From assembly GCA_019752295.1 (NCBI GenBank), contig JAIEMK010000003.1, positions 1-64,000 on the forward strand: a DNA stretch of 64,000 bases, read 5' to 3'. The translations under genes were made by a program, and so were the position numbers. The number at the start of each line of letters is the position of its first letter. Position 1 is the stretch's first letter. This DNA is from Chitinophagaceae bacterium. Its GTDB lineage: Bacteria > Bacteroidota > Bacteroidia > Chitinophagales > Chitinophagaceae. The notes under the pieces were generated by a model. The model was not told where the DNA came from, searched no databases, and was given only the letters and a program-made list of their open reading frames with translations. Shown here one piece after another: positions 54,735 to 63,874 of the stretch.

Positions 54735-54768
54735 TACAAATGCAGTTCGATTAACTATTAAAGCCTCT

Positions 54769-56370
54769 CTATTCAATTACCAATACTGTGAATTCCATTT
54801 TCAAAGAAGGAGATGCCTGATATATCAAATCCATCCAGCTCTTGCCGTATTGAGAAAATAATTCTGAAAAATTATCCGTTCTTTCCTGCAAACTATTATT
54901 GGGGAATAAAGCTTCTTTTAGCATAGTGATTTGCCGTTTTGCCGCATCAAACTTATTTCTTTCAGCCCTGAACATCTTTTGCTCTAAGGCTTTCAGTCTT
55001 TTCCCTGTCTTTATTTCAAGCGCAATAACATGGTCATTCAGGCTCTGATCAATATTCGCTGCCTTCACCTGCAGTTGCCCGTAGAGTTCTTTAATAGAAT
55101 TTATTTCATTTAAAATATTCCAATCTGCTGCTGATTGACGTTTTACCAGTTCATTTAATAATTGCAGGCAATCTTTGAATAAGTCTTGAACCCCAAAGCC
55201 CAACTGCTCCATTTTTGCTAACTGAGCGCGCTTCATTACTAAAAACGAATTTCTTAAAATCAATACCGGATAAGGAATTCCAACAGCATCAAATACTTTC
55301 TTTAATTCCATCCAGTAAGCCAGCTCCCCCCCACCTCCAATAAATGCAATATTTGGCAGAACGGTTTCCTGAAACCCTCCTCTTAAAATTACGTTGGCAC
55401 TAAATCTTTCGGGGTGTGTTTCCAATTCATCCAGAATCTCCGATTTACTAAACCTTAAGCCCAAAGCGTTAACCTGATAATGGTCATTTATAAATTCAAT
55501 ACGCTCTCTGTTTTGATCAATCAGATAAAATAAATTGAGATCCCTACCTGCAGCCTGCACTTTATAGTTTTCTTTGAGCGAGGCAATAGTTTCATCAACC
55601 AAATGGTGAGAGAAACCTTCGGTAAGTTCTTTGCGAATTACTGACTGATATGCAGTTTTTAATTTTGCATTATCCGGAACCAATACAATAATGCCATAAT
55701 CCGAAAATAATATATTCACCAACTCCAGTGTAGCCTGTTGAATCATTTTCCCTTCGGTATAAACCTGTTTAAAGATTTGCACCAAGCTAGGCCCTTCAGG
55801 CAGTACTCCTATTTGTCCTTCAATAGCGTTAATTAACTGCAGAAAGCTTTTGTCTACTTTCATTCTGCCAACTGCACCGGTTTGCTTGGTCTGCCATACC
55901 AGTTTTTGTCCGCCTAAATTAATATACCCCAGCTCGTCCAAATCAGCATCTTCGCTACCCATATAATAAACCGGAACAAATTTGTGTTCTGGTAATTGCT
56001 TGTTTAATTCCTGAGCGAGCTTTGCCGTATGTAATATCTTATAAATAAAATAGAGTGGCCCTGTAAAGATGTTTGGCTGGTGAGCTGTAGTGATGGTAAA
56101 CGTGTTTTGATTGAGCAAGTTTTCGATATTGGCTTGCAGTTTTTCTGAAACAGGCAGACCAGCATATTGCTCTTTTAATACTTCAACCAATAATTGTCGT
56201 GGTGTATTAAAATTCTTTCTTGCTGCTATTGATTGCTTTATGCCTTCGATCGAAGGTTGGTGTGCATAAAATTCATCTAACCTATCGGACTGACTAATAT
56301 AATCAATTACCAATTTTGAAAAAAAGCCGGTCTGGTCGTAAGCAATTGGGAAACTGGTAAAATCACTCAT
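54769..56370 (-). CDS. bshC: Bacillithiol biosynthesis cysteine-adding enzyme BshC
   Basis: 533 residues. Family signatures: TTAHQPNIFTGPLYFIYKI near residue 95, VPVYYMGSEDADLDELGYIN near residue 133, a Rossmann-like region with FIGGGGELAYWMELK near residue 345, and a long C-terminal coiled coil (about 440-500). It ligates cysteine to GlcN-malate, the last step of bacillithiol formation. It stands alone, convergent with purE, about 18.5 kb from bshB1. Confidence 0.95.
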   Translation of the reverse strand: MSDFTSFPIAYDQTGFFSKLVIDYISQSDRLDEFYAHQPSIEGIKQSIAARKNFNTPRQLLVEVLKEQYAGLPVSEKLQANIENLLNQNTFTITTAHQPNIFTGPLYFIYKILHTAKLAQELNKQLPEHKFVPVYYMGSEDADLDELGYINLGGQKLVWQTKQTGAVGRMKVDKSFLQLINAIEGQIGVLPEGPSLVQIFKQVYTEGKMIQQATLELVNILFSDYGIIVLVPDNAKLKTAYQSVIRKELTEGFSHHLVDETIASLKENYKVQAAGRDLNLFYLIDQNRERIEFINDHYQVNALGLRFSKSEILDELETHPERFSANVILRGGFQETVLPNIAFIGGGGELAYWMELKKVFDAVGIPYPVLILRNSFLVMKRAQLAKMEQLGFGVQDLFKDCLQLLNELVKRQSAADWNILNEINSIKELYGQLQVKAANIDQSLNDHVIALEIKTGKRLKALEQKMFRAERNKFDAAKRQITMLKEALFPNNSLQERTDNFSELFSQYGKSWMDLIYQASPSLKMEFTVLVIE

Positions 56371-56488
56371 AGATACTAAAAATACAACTTAGCAGAAACT
56401 AATAAAGCCATTCATCATTCAGACGAATAACATGACCAACTAATTACAAATAATAAGCCAAATAGTTTTAATGACTATCCGACAGCAA

Positions 56489-57739
56489 TCAATCAAATCT
56501 ATTAGGATTAAAAGGAACGATATTCATGCTTAAAGCTTCTTCATTCAGAATCTCACTGACGATTTTACCAGTTCCGGCTCCCAAACTTAATCCCAACATA
56601 GAGTGACCAGTAGCTATCACTACGTTTTTCCATTGCTTAGTTCGCCCCAGATAAGGTAGTCCATCCGCAGAGCAGGGCCTGTAGCCATACCAAACCTGCT
56701 CAATTGACGGAACCGGAACATCAAATTCAGGGAAAAACTGTTTCACTGCTGCCAACAAACCCTTAACTCTTTCTATACGGGGAGGCGTATTAGTAGAAGT
56801 AATTTCCATTGTTCCACCGAAGCGTATTTTATTGCCATCCATTGGCGTTAATGCCGCTCTGCCTTCTATTAAAACTGCAGGATGGTTAATGGTATAAGGA
56901 GAATCTTCTAGTGTTACAGAATAACCTCTTCCAGCAACTAATGGAATTTTCACTTCTATTTTTGCAGCCAATTCACGTGACCAAGAACCAGTAGCTATCA
57001 CTACTGAATCTGCATCATATATTCCTTTATTGGTTTTAACTTTTGTGATTTTACCCCCTACATTTTCAAAGCCAATCGCTTCTTCATTGGTTTTGAATAC
57101 AACACCCACTTGTTTTAAATGTGCAATCATTTGCTCCATTAATTTGTTGGGATACAAATGGGCATCACATTTAAAATGGATTGCTCCCTTTGCAATGATT
57201 TTTGTTTGAGGCTCAAGTGCTTGTAATTGTTCATAAGAAAGCAACTCTGTATCAGTTAAACCTAATTCATGTGCTTTATGAACAGTATGTGCTGCATGCT
57301 CAGCACCAGCATCTGTTTGAAAGATCTCTAACAATCCTTTTTGGTCGTATGCAAAATTAAATTGAGGGAGCCTGGTCCACTCTTCATAATGCTTCTTACT
57401 TAAGATTGCAACATCTCTTAATGGAATTGCAGCTTCAGCAACTTTTTCGGGTGTGGCCGATTTCATGAATTTTAATCCCCAGTCAATCAAACTCAAATTA
57501 AATCTTGGTTGTACATAAAATGGGCTCCTCGAATTCCACATCCACTTTAATCCCTGCTTCACGATACCTGGCGTAGCTAATGGTATAAAATGACTCGGAC
57601 AAACATATCCTGCATTTCCATAAGAACAATTGCTACTAATATCTGTCTTATCAATTAGTGTTACTTCATGTCCACTTTCTTTCAAATAATAGGCACTACT
57701 TAAACCAATAATTCCGCCTCCTAATACAACTACCTTCAT
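56489..57739 (-). CDS. FAD-dependent D-amino acid dehydrogenase, probable cis-4-hydroxy-D-proline dehydrogenase
   Basis: 416 residues of the DadA/DAO family. The FAD dinucleotide motif VVLGGGIIGLSSAYYL is at the N terminus and GHSMLGLSLGAGTGKIVSEIL at the C terminus. With an epimerase, a DapA-like deaminase and a semialdehyde dehydrogenase in the same cluster, it most likely oxidises cis-4-hydroxy-D-proline to pyrroline-4-hydroxy-2-carboxylate. Soluble or membrane-peripheral; no signal peptide. It is 56 bases downstream of a glycoside hydrolase gene in the same direction. Confidence 0.9.
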   Translation of the reverse strand: MKVVVLGGGIIGLSSAYYLKESGHEVTLIDKTDISSNCSYGNAGYVCPSHFIPLATPGIVKQGLKWMWNSRSPFYVQPRFNLSLIDWGLKFMKSATPEKVAEAAIPLRDVAILSKKHYEEWTRLPQFNFAYDQKGLLEIFQTDAGAEHAAHTVHKAHELGLTDTELLSYEQLQALEPQTKIIAKGAIHFKCDAHLYPNKLMEQMIAHLKQVGVVFKTNEEAIGFENVGGKITKVKTNKGIYDADSVVIATGSWSRELAAKIEVKIPLVAGRGYSVTLEDSPYTINHPAVLIEGRAALTPMDGNKIRFGGTMEITSTNTPPRIERVKGLLAAVKQFFPEFDVPVPSIEQVWYGYRPCSADGLPYLGRTKQWKNVVIATGHSMLGLSLGAGTGKIVSEILNEEALSMNIVPFNPNRFD

Positions 57740-57795
57740 ACTATAAAATTTATCCTGTCTGAAATTTATTAGAATGCAAATTTCGGGTTTCTTTA

Positions 57796-58848
57796 TTAAT
57801 TCTTGCCATTGATCTTTTTAATAAAATCAGTTTCTTTTTTATCGAATGGCGTACCATCTTTTCGATAAATATCGTGGAACCAAATTGCAGGTTCCGGGCT
57901 GCCTAGTTTACTTCCCCAAGGAAAGATCGTATTGCTTTTTCCACTTACAAAACCCCAGTTAATGGCTGCAACTTTATGTGATTTAAATATGGGCAAATGT
58001 GTGACAAACAGACTGTTCTGCTTTCTAGCCATATATTCAGTACAAATGATCGGGCGTCCTCTTTTCTCCAAACTGTCGATCGTTGATTTTAAGGAATTGG
58101 TATCTCCATAATTATGAAAAGAAAGTACATCTGAATTGGAAAGCTGGTAGGCATTAATAGAAGGAAACTCTTCGAACCATACTCCAACTGTGATTGGTTG
58201 TGATGGTCTGACCGACCAAGCCCATTGAAACACATTTTTTAAGAGTGGCATTGAACTCATTCCGTAGCCACTATTTGCTGGTTCATTATAAAGATCCCAT
58301 AAAAGAATTCGCTGATCGTTCTTAAATGTTTTCAGGATGTCTTTTACATAAGCTTCAAGTGTGTTCCATTTTGTGCTATCGTTGTGCATAGATTTAGCCG
58401 GACTCCTCATCCAACCAGAATTATGAACCCCTGGTTGTGGTTCGGGTTGTTTACCAGAAACTGGTTCTTCGTTCCAACAATCATCAAAAAAAACAAAGAG
58501 TGGTTTGATATGATGTTTTGCAGCAATGGTTAAAAAAATGTTGATCCTTTTCTTAAAACCTTTTGCATCTTCTTGCCAAACTAGGTTATGGAGAAATACG
58601 CGGAGCGTATTAAAACCAAGTGATTCAGCCCATCCTAATTCCCGATTAATTGTTGCAGTGTCGAAACTATTGGCCTGCCACATTTCTAATTGGTTAATTG
58701 CTGTGCTAGGCAAGAAATCAGCCCCTGTTAAAAATGGCTGGTTTGCATACCATGCATTTGCTTTTTCCTTCGACCAAACTTTTGGCGATTGCGCATGAGC
58801 CAGATTGAACGCACAGATCATTAAAAAAAGAAGCTTTTTCATATTCAT
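57796..58848 (-). CDS. Secreted cellulase-fold (GH5-like) glycoside hydrolase in the hydroxyproline operon
   Basis: 350 residues with a signal peptide (MNMKKLLFLMICAFNLAHAQ). It is a TIM-barrel clan GH-A type enzyme: acid/base Glu189 in WDLYNEPANSG, nucleophile Glu271 in ICTEYMAR. Also visible are LGFNTLRVFLHNLVW and VFFDDCWN. Substrate unknown; similar proteins are often annotated as 1,4-beta-xylanase. Its location between the epimerase and the D-hydroxyproline dehydrogenase suggests it acts on a hydroxyproline-linked glycan, for instance from plant cell-wall glycoproteins; this is inference. Confidence 0.82.
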   Translation of the reverse strand: MNMKKLLFLMICAFNLAHAQSPKVWSKEKANAWYANQPFLTGADFLPSTAINQLEMWQANSFDTATINRELGWAESLGFNTLRVFLHNLVWQEDAKGFKKRINIFLTIAAKHHIKPLFVFFDDCWNEEPVSGKQPEPQPGVHNSGWMRSPAKSMHNDSTKWNTLEAYVKDILKTFKNDQRILLWDLYNEPANSGYGMSSMPLLKNVFQWAWSVRPSQPITVGVWFEEFPSINAYQLSNSDVLSFHNYGDTNSLKSTIDSLEKRGRPIICTEYMARKQNSLFVTHLPIFKSHKVAAINWGFVSGKSNTIFPWGSKLGSPEPAIWFHDIYRKDGTPFDKKETDFIKKINGKN

Positions 58849-58870
58849 GTTTTAGTTGACTGATATTAAA

Positions 58871-59920
58871 TTATAACACTTGAAAACCGTAAGCATAAGG
58901 ATCATCATCTGCATCAATGGTAATTTCATTGTATCCATAGATCCTTGCCCATCCCTCAATGCTTGGCCTAATTGAAGGCTTATCAGCTACGGTAGTTTCC
59001 TCTTCGATTCTACCAATGAATTTTGAGCCTATAATACTTTCGTGAATAAATGTGTCGCCAGCTTTGAGTTTACCCTTTGTGTACCACTGCGCCATTCTTG
59101 CTGAAGTGCCCGTTCCACAAGGAGAGCGATCGATCGCTTTATCTCCATAAAACACAGCATTACGTGCTGTAGATGATGGATCTAAAACAGAACCCGTCCA
59201 TAAAATATGCGAGCACCCATTAATAGTTGGATTTTCAGGATGTACAAATTGGTATTTCTGATTAATATTAGCGCGCAATTCTCTTGACCAGCTAATCAAT
59301 TGCCCAGCTTCATAATGTTCTAATCCTTTAAAATTGTCTTGCACATCAACAATGGCATAAAAATTTCCACCATAAGAAACGTCCATCTTTAATTCGCCCA
59401 AACCAGAACAACTGGCAGTAATATCTTCTGCAGCTAAATAAGCTGGCACATTCGTAAGCTTTACAGAAACCACTTTATTTCCTTCCTGCTGATAAGCAAT
59501 AATCACCAATCCAGCAGGAGCTTCCATGCGAACAATGCCAGGAACTTTGGGTTTGATTAAACCTTCTTCTATTGCAATTGTGATAGTACCAATAGTTCCA
59601 TGCCCACACATGGGTAAACAACCACTGGTTTCAATGAATAAAACGCCAACATCATTTTGAGGGTCAGTTGGCGGATACAAAATACTTCCGCTCATCATAT
59701 CATGTCCGCGTGGCTCAAACATCAAACCCTTTCTGATCCAATCGTATTCACGTAAAAAGTGCTGGCGCTTTTCACTCATATTATTTCCTTCAAGCGCTGG
59801 GCCACCAGCAGCCACTACCCTTACCGGATTGCCGCAAGTATGCGCATCGATGCAAAAAAAATGGTGACCGGGTTTATTTTTATACGAAAGATAGTTAATA
59901 CAAATAGGTGCTTGTTTCAT
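58871..59920 (-). CDS. 4-hydroxyproline 2-epimerase
   Basis: 349 residues, proline racemase superfamily. Both catalytic cysteines are present: Cys105 in CLPMCGHGTIG and Cys268 in RSPCGTGTSARM. This makes it a racemase/epimerase rather than the Thr-containing dehydratase. It inverts the alpha carbon of trans-4-hydroxy-L-proline to the cis-D form. It is the first gene of a minus-strand set with the glycoside hydrolase and dehydrogenase; the shared 59946 element lies 25 bases before its start. Confidence 0.93.
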   Translation of the reverse strand: MKQAPICINYLSYKNKPGHHFFCIDAHTCGNPVRVVAAGGPALEGNNMSEKRQHFLREYDWIRKGLMFEPRGHDMMSGSILYPPTDPQNDVGVLFIETSGCLPMCGHGTIGTITIAIEEGLIKPKVPGIVRMEAPAGLVIIAYQQEGNKVVSVKLTNVPAYLAAEDITASCSGLGELKMDVSYGGNFYAIVDVQDNFKGLEHYEAGQLISWSRELRANINQKYQFVHPENPTINGCSHILWTGSVLDPSSTARNAVFYGDKAIDRSPCGTGTSARMAQWYTKGKLKAGDTFIHESIIGSKFIGRIEEETTVADKPSIRPSIEGWARIYGYNEITIDADDDPYAYGFQVL

Positions 59921-59945
59921 GTGTTTATTAATTGATTTTGGTTAC

Positions 59946-59999
59946 ATGTAATTCGCTAACAAACATTTCAGTTGGTGACAAATTTTTGTTATGCTCATT
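59946..59999. repeat. Shared upstream element, copy B
   Basis: Copy of the element at 51276-51327 (30 of 35 identical in the first block, then GTTATGCTCATT after a one-base gap). It lies upstream of the hydroxyproline epimerase at almost the same distance as copy A from its own gene. Confidence 0.7.
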
Positions 60000-60012
60000 T
60001 CATGCTATAAAA

Positions 60013-60047
60013 TTGTAGATTAAATTAGATAATCCTACTTAAATTTG
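60013..60047 (+). promoter_or_regulatory. Possible promoter of the sterol-desaturase-like gene
   Basis: TTG (60013-60015) and TAAATTTG (60040-60047) with 24 bases between them, slightly longer than optimal. Predicted start near 60054, 21 bases before the ATG. Confidence 0.4.
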
Positions 60048-60074
60048 GTTCGATTGTAAAAATTTGTTTGCTAT

Positions 60075-61346
60075 ATGGAACAATACGGTAAAATACTGCT
60101 TATTGCAATGCCAGCATTTCTTCTGCTTGTATTACTTGAAAAATGGTATGGTTGGTACAGGGGCAATGACACGGTTAGAAATATGGATATGATCTCAAGC
60201 CTAAGTTCTGGCATTACCAATGCGACCAAAGATGTACTAGGATTGAGTATCACGATCCTTGGTTATAATTGGATGGTAAATCATCTTGCAATTGTACACG
60301 TGCAAACAAGCTGGCTTTGGTATGTGATTGCTTTTTTTGCGTTAGACTTAACTGGCTACCTTGTTCACAGAATCGATCATGAATACAATATTTTTTGGAA
60401 TGCACATATTATACACCATAGTAGTGAGGAATATAATCTTGCTTGTGCATTAAGACAAAGTGTTTCAACTTTCTTTAGATTATTTACGATCTTTTTATTG
60501 CCTGCAGCCCTTTTAGGCGTACCTGCTCAAGTGATTGCAGTTGTTGCACCTTTACATTTGTTTGCTCAGTTCTGGTACCATACCAGACATATCAATAAAA
60601 TGGGATTCTTAGAGAAAATCATTGTTACGCCATCACATCATCGGGTGCACCACGCTATTAACAAAGAATACTTGGATAAAAACTATGGTCAGATCTTTAT
60701 TTTCTGGGACAAATGGTTTGGTACTTATCAAGAAGAATTACCCGATGTACCTGCAGTATATGGCATCACAAGACCGGCTCAAACATGGAACCCCATTAAG
60801 ATCAATTTTATGCATTTAGGTTTATTGATCAAAGATGCCTGGCGCACAAAAAATTGGAAAGACAAATGCAGGATCTGGTTTATGCCAACTGGTTGGCGCC
60901 CAACTGATGTAGCAGACAAGTATCCGGTATTTAAAATTGATGATGTGTACCATTTTGAAAAATATGATACACAGAACAGTACATTATTTAATGTTTGGAT
61001 TTGGATTCAACTAATTGTTCTTTTTGCCTTTGTGAGTCATTTCTTTGGCCATATCGCTGATATAGGGAGTCCGGGTATGTTTATCTATGGCGGATTTATT
61101 TTCTTATTTGTTTATGCGTATACAGAGCAGATGGATAAAAGCAATACTGCATGGATCTGGGAAATACTAAAATCGTCCAGTGGATTTTGTATCATTTTTT
61201 TAAGTGGCGACTGGTTTGGTTTAAATAAAATCATGAACGGGATGAGTTTAATCATTGCCGTATATTTATTTCTTTCAACCTTGATCAGCTTTTACTTTCA
61301 GATCACAGATACCAAACAATTAGAAAAACAATCAACTAATTATTGA
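60075..61346 (+). CDS. Sterol desaturase/fatty acid hydroxylase-family membrane protein
   Basis: 423 residues with several membrane helices at both ends. The di-iron histidine motifs are complete: H98-R-I-D-H102, H111-I-I-H-H115 and H188-H-R-V-H-H193. Members hydroxylate or desaturate lipids using O2; substrate unknown. It is the only plus-strand gene inside the hydroxyproline cluster. It is divergent from the epimerase and overlaps the dehydrogenase gene tail-to-tail by seven bases. Confidence 0.9.
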   Translation: MEQYGKILLIAMPAFLLLVLLEKWYGWYRGNDTVRNMDMISSLSSGITNATKDVLGLSITILGYNWMVNHLAIVHVQTSWLWYVIAFFALDLTGYLVHRIDHEYNIFWNAHIIHHSSEEYNLACALRQSVSTFFRLFTIFLLPAALLGVPAQVIAVVAPLHLFAQFWYHTRHINKMGFLEKIIVTPSHHRVHHAINKEYLDKNYGQIFIFWDKWFGTYQEELPDVPAVYGITRPAQTWNPIKINFMHLGLLIKDAWRTKNWKDKCRIWFMPTGWRPTDVADKYPVFKIDDVYHFEKYDTQNSTLFNVWIWIQLIVLFAFVSHFFGHIADIGSPGMFIYGGFIFLFVYAYTEQMDKSNTAWIWEILKSSSGFCIIFLSGDWFGLNKIMNGMSLIIAVYLFLSTLISFYFQITDTKQLEKQSTNY

Positions 61347-62815
61347 TAAGGATTACCGTCAACCATTCTTTTGATTTGTAATGGATTGCTTTCTTTTAAG
61401 GCATCTGGCAATAAATGGTCTGGACAGTTTTGATAACAAACAGGCCTTACCCAACGTTTCACAGCATTAATACCAACTGCAGTAAATCTGCTATCGGTTG
61501 TTGCAGGATAAGGGCCGCCATGCACCATACTTGCACAAACATCAACACCTGTTGGTACGCCGTTTAGCAATACCCTACCAGCAATGGAGCTTGCTATTTC
61601 AATCAATTCTGGGTTCGCATCAAAGTCCTTATCAGTTCCCATTAAACTGGTTGTAAGTTGACCGCTAACACTATTCCAAACCTTTTTTACTTCTGCTATA
61701 TCAGTACATTCTATCAGTAATGCATAAGGGCCAAAAACTTCTTCCTTTAAATTTTCGTTCGCAAGAAAATCAGCACCTGATACATTTGCAATGATTGGTG
61801 TTGCATCAATATCATTTGCAGCAATTTCATTTGTCAATCGACTAACACCATTAGTTGACAAAGCAATAGTGCGATTTTTGTGGTACGCATTTAAAATACC
61901 TTGATGCAACATTTTTGAAGCAGGAACCTGATTAATTGCATTTGCTAGAGAAGATTTGAAACGCTCAAGTGATGCAGACTTTATACCGATTAACAATCCA
62001 GGGTTGGTGCAAAATTGGCCAACGCCTAATGTGATTGAACCTGCATATTGTGTGGCAATAGTTTCAGCATTTAATTCAAGTGCATCGGGTAATAATAAAA
62101 CAGGATTGGTACTTCCCATTTCTGAGAATACGGGAATTGGTTTTGGTCGTACCGCAGCATAATCATACAAAGCCCTTCCACCAGAAAAAGATCCTGTAAA
62201 ACCTACTGCCGCAGTGTTTGCTTGTTGCACTAATGCTTTACCAGTTTCAAATGTATTACCTGTTACATGTTGAAATGTATGTGCCGGCATATTACAAAAT
62301 GTGATAGCTTTTGCAATTGCTGAAGCTATTAACTGAGAAGTTTGAAGATGAGCCGGATGTGCTTTTACTACTACTGTATTTCCAGCAGCCAACGCACTTG
62401 CAGTATCTCCACCGGCAGTTGAATAAGCATAAGGAAAATTGCTAGCTCCGAATACTACAACGGGCCCCATTGGCACCATCATTTTACGAAGATCCGGTTT
62501 AGCAGGAACCCTTTCTGGAATTGCATGATCCACACTGGCTTCTACCCAACTACCTTCTAGTAACATTGCAGCAAACATGCGCAATTGCATCGTAGTTCTA
62601 CCTCTTTCACCTAACAATCTTGCTTCTGGCAAATTCGTTTCTGCCTGAGTTGTTTGAATCAATACTTCACCCAAAGCCTCAATCTCAAAAGCAATTCTTT
62701 CGAGGAAAGCTGCACGCTCTTTGAAATTGATTTTTTTATATGCTAAAAATGCTTGCATGGATTGCTCCATTACAAAATCAATTTCAGGTAAAGTTGTGAT
62801 AGCAGAAAAGGGCAT
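61340..62815 (-). CDS. 2-oxoglutarate semialdehyde dehydrogenase (aldehyde dehydrogenase family)
   Basis: 491 residues, NAD(P)-dependent ALDH. Catalytic Cys269 in GQFCTNPGLL and general base Glu232 in FSEMGSTNP; the cofactor-binding stretch contains VVFGASNFPYAYSTAGGDTASALAAG. It resembles the type III alpha-ketoglutaric semialdehyde dehydrogenases of hydroxyproline pathways and should oxidise 2,5-dioxopentanoate to 2-oxoglutarate. It lies two bases behind the DapA-like gene, forming one operon. Confidence 0.92.
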   Translation of the reverse strand: MPFSAITTLPEIDFVMEQSMQAFLAYKKINFKERAAFLERIAFEIEALGEVLIQTTQAETNLPEARLLGERGRTTMQLRMFAAMLLEGSWVEASVDHAIPERVPAKPDLRKMMVPMGPVVVFGASNFPYAYSTAGGDTASALAAGNTVVVKAHPAHLQTSQLIASAIAKAITFCNMPAHTFQHVTGNTFETGKALVQQANTAAVGFTGSFSGGRALYDYAAVRPKPIPVFSEMGSTNPVLLLPDALELNAETIATQYAGSITLGVGQFCTNPGLLIGIKSASLERFKSSLANAINQVPASKMLHQGILNAYHKNRTIALSTNGVSRLTNEIAANDIDATPIIANVSGADFLANENLKEEVFGPYALLIECTDIAEVKKVWNSVSGQLTTSLMGTDKDFDANPELIEIASSIAGRVLLNGVPTGVDVCASMVHGGPYPATTDSRFTAVGINAVKRWVRPVCYQNCPDHLLPDALKESNPLQIKRMVDGNPYQ

Positions 62816-62817
62816 GA

Positions 62818-63738
62818 TTAATTGTTTAAGTGTAAGTATTCTGGCAACGTAGGTCTGGTTGCAATTCCTTGATCAATAATAGCTAATACTTGTGTACGTT
62901 CTTCACCAACAAGTGTTAATCTTGGTGCACGAACTGATTCAGAACCGTTACCAGCCTGTTGTTCAGCCAATTTAATATACTGTACCAATTTCGGGTGAAT
63001 ATCTAATTCAAGTAAAGGCATAAACCATTGGTAAATTTTCTTTGCTTCTTCAATATGACCTGCTTTTACCAAACGATAAATGGCAACGGTTTCTCTTGGA
63101 AAAGCACATACCAAACCTGCCACCCAACCATCTGCTCCCATTACCAGTTCCTCCATGGCAAGTGTATCTACACCACATAAGATTTTAAAGCGATCACCAA
63201 ATCGGTTGATCAATCTTGTAACGTTGGTAATATCTCTTGTTGATTCTTTGATTGCCTGAATATTTTTACAAGCTGCTAATTCAGCAAACATGTCGAGCGT
63301 TACTTCAATTTTATAGTCAACTGGATTATTATAAATCATGATCGGAAGATCCGTACTATCAGCAACCGTTTTAAAATAGGTAACAGTTTCACGATGATCT
63401 GTCTTATAGCGCATGGGTGGTAACATCATAATTCCTTGTGCTCCCCACTCTTTTGCATATTTTGCCTGCAGTAACGCTTCACGGGTAGAACCTTCTGCGA
63501 TATTAATGATAACAGGAACCCTACCAGCAACTTTTTGAATGGCAAATTTTACCAAGATCTCTTTTTCATCTGTGCTCAACACACTTGCCTCACCCAAAGT
63601 ACCACCAAGAATTACGCCATTCACACCAGCAGCCAATTGTTCATTCAAATTCTTTTCAAATAATGGTAGATCTAATTTATCGTCACTGGTAAACTTGGTT
63701 GTTAATGCGGGAAACACCCCTTTCCATTCAATTGCCAT
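62818..63738 (-). CDS. DapA-family enzyme, probable 1-pyrroline-4-hydroxy-2-carboxylate deaminase
   Basis: 306 residues, class I Schiff-base aldolase fold. The lysine is Lys164 in QAIKESTRDI, the tyrosine is in IMIYNNPVDY, and GGTLGEASVL is the substrate-loop motif. In a hydroxyproline cluster this fits the deaminase that makes 2-oxoglutarate semialdehyde and ammonia. It is the first gene of the minus-strand unit with the semialdehyde dehydrogenase; the AraC-type regulator is divergent. Confidence 0.9.
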   Translation of the reverse strand: MAIEWKGVFPALTTKFTSDDKLDLPLFEKNLNEQLAAGVNGVILGGTLGEASVLSTDEKEILVKFAIQKVAGRVPVIINIAEGSTREALLQAKYAKEWGAQGIMMLPPMRYKTDHRETVTYFKTVADSTDLPIMIYNNPVDYKIEVTLDMFAELAACKNIQAIKESTRDITNVTRLINRFGDRFKILCGVDTLAMEELVMGADGWVAGLVCAFPRETVAIYRLVKAGHIEEAKKIYQWFMPLLELDIHPKLVQYIKLAEQQAGNGSESVRAPRLTLVGEERTQVLAIIDQGIATRPTLPEYLHLNN

Positions 63739-63796
63739 GGTATTAGTTTTTGATTGTATAATATTTCAAAATTAGTAAAGATTCAGTTTGGGGAAT

Positions 63797-63812
63797 TGAC
63801 TAAAATTAGTCA
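63797..63812. promoter_or_regulatory. Inverted repeat between the deaminase gene and AraC regulator
   Basis: TGACTAA-AA-TTAGTCA, a 7-bp perfect inverted repeat, 59 bases upstream of the deaminase start and 63 bases before the regulator. Candidate operator for the hydroxyproline regulator. Confidence 0.45.
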
Positions 63813-63874
63813 GTACTAATACTATATTATCCTTCAAATTTTTAAATAGCAGATTTATTGATTAATTTAACACC

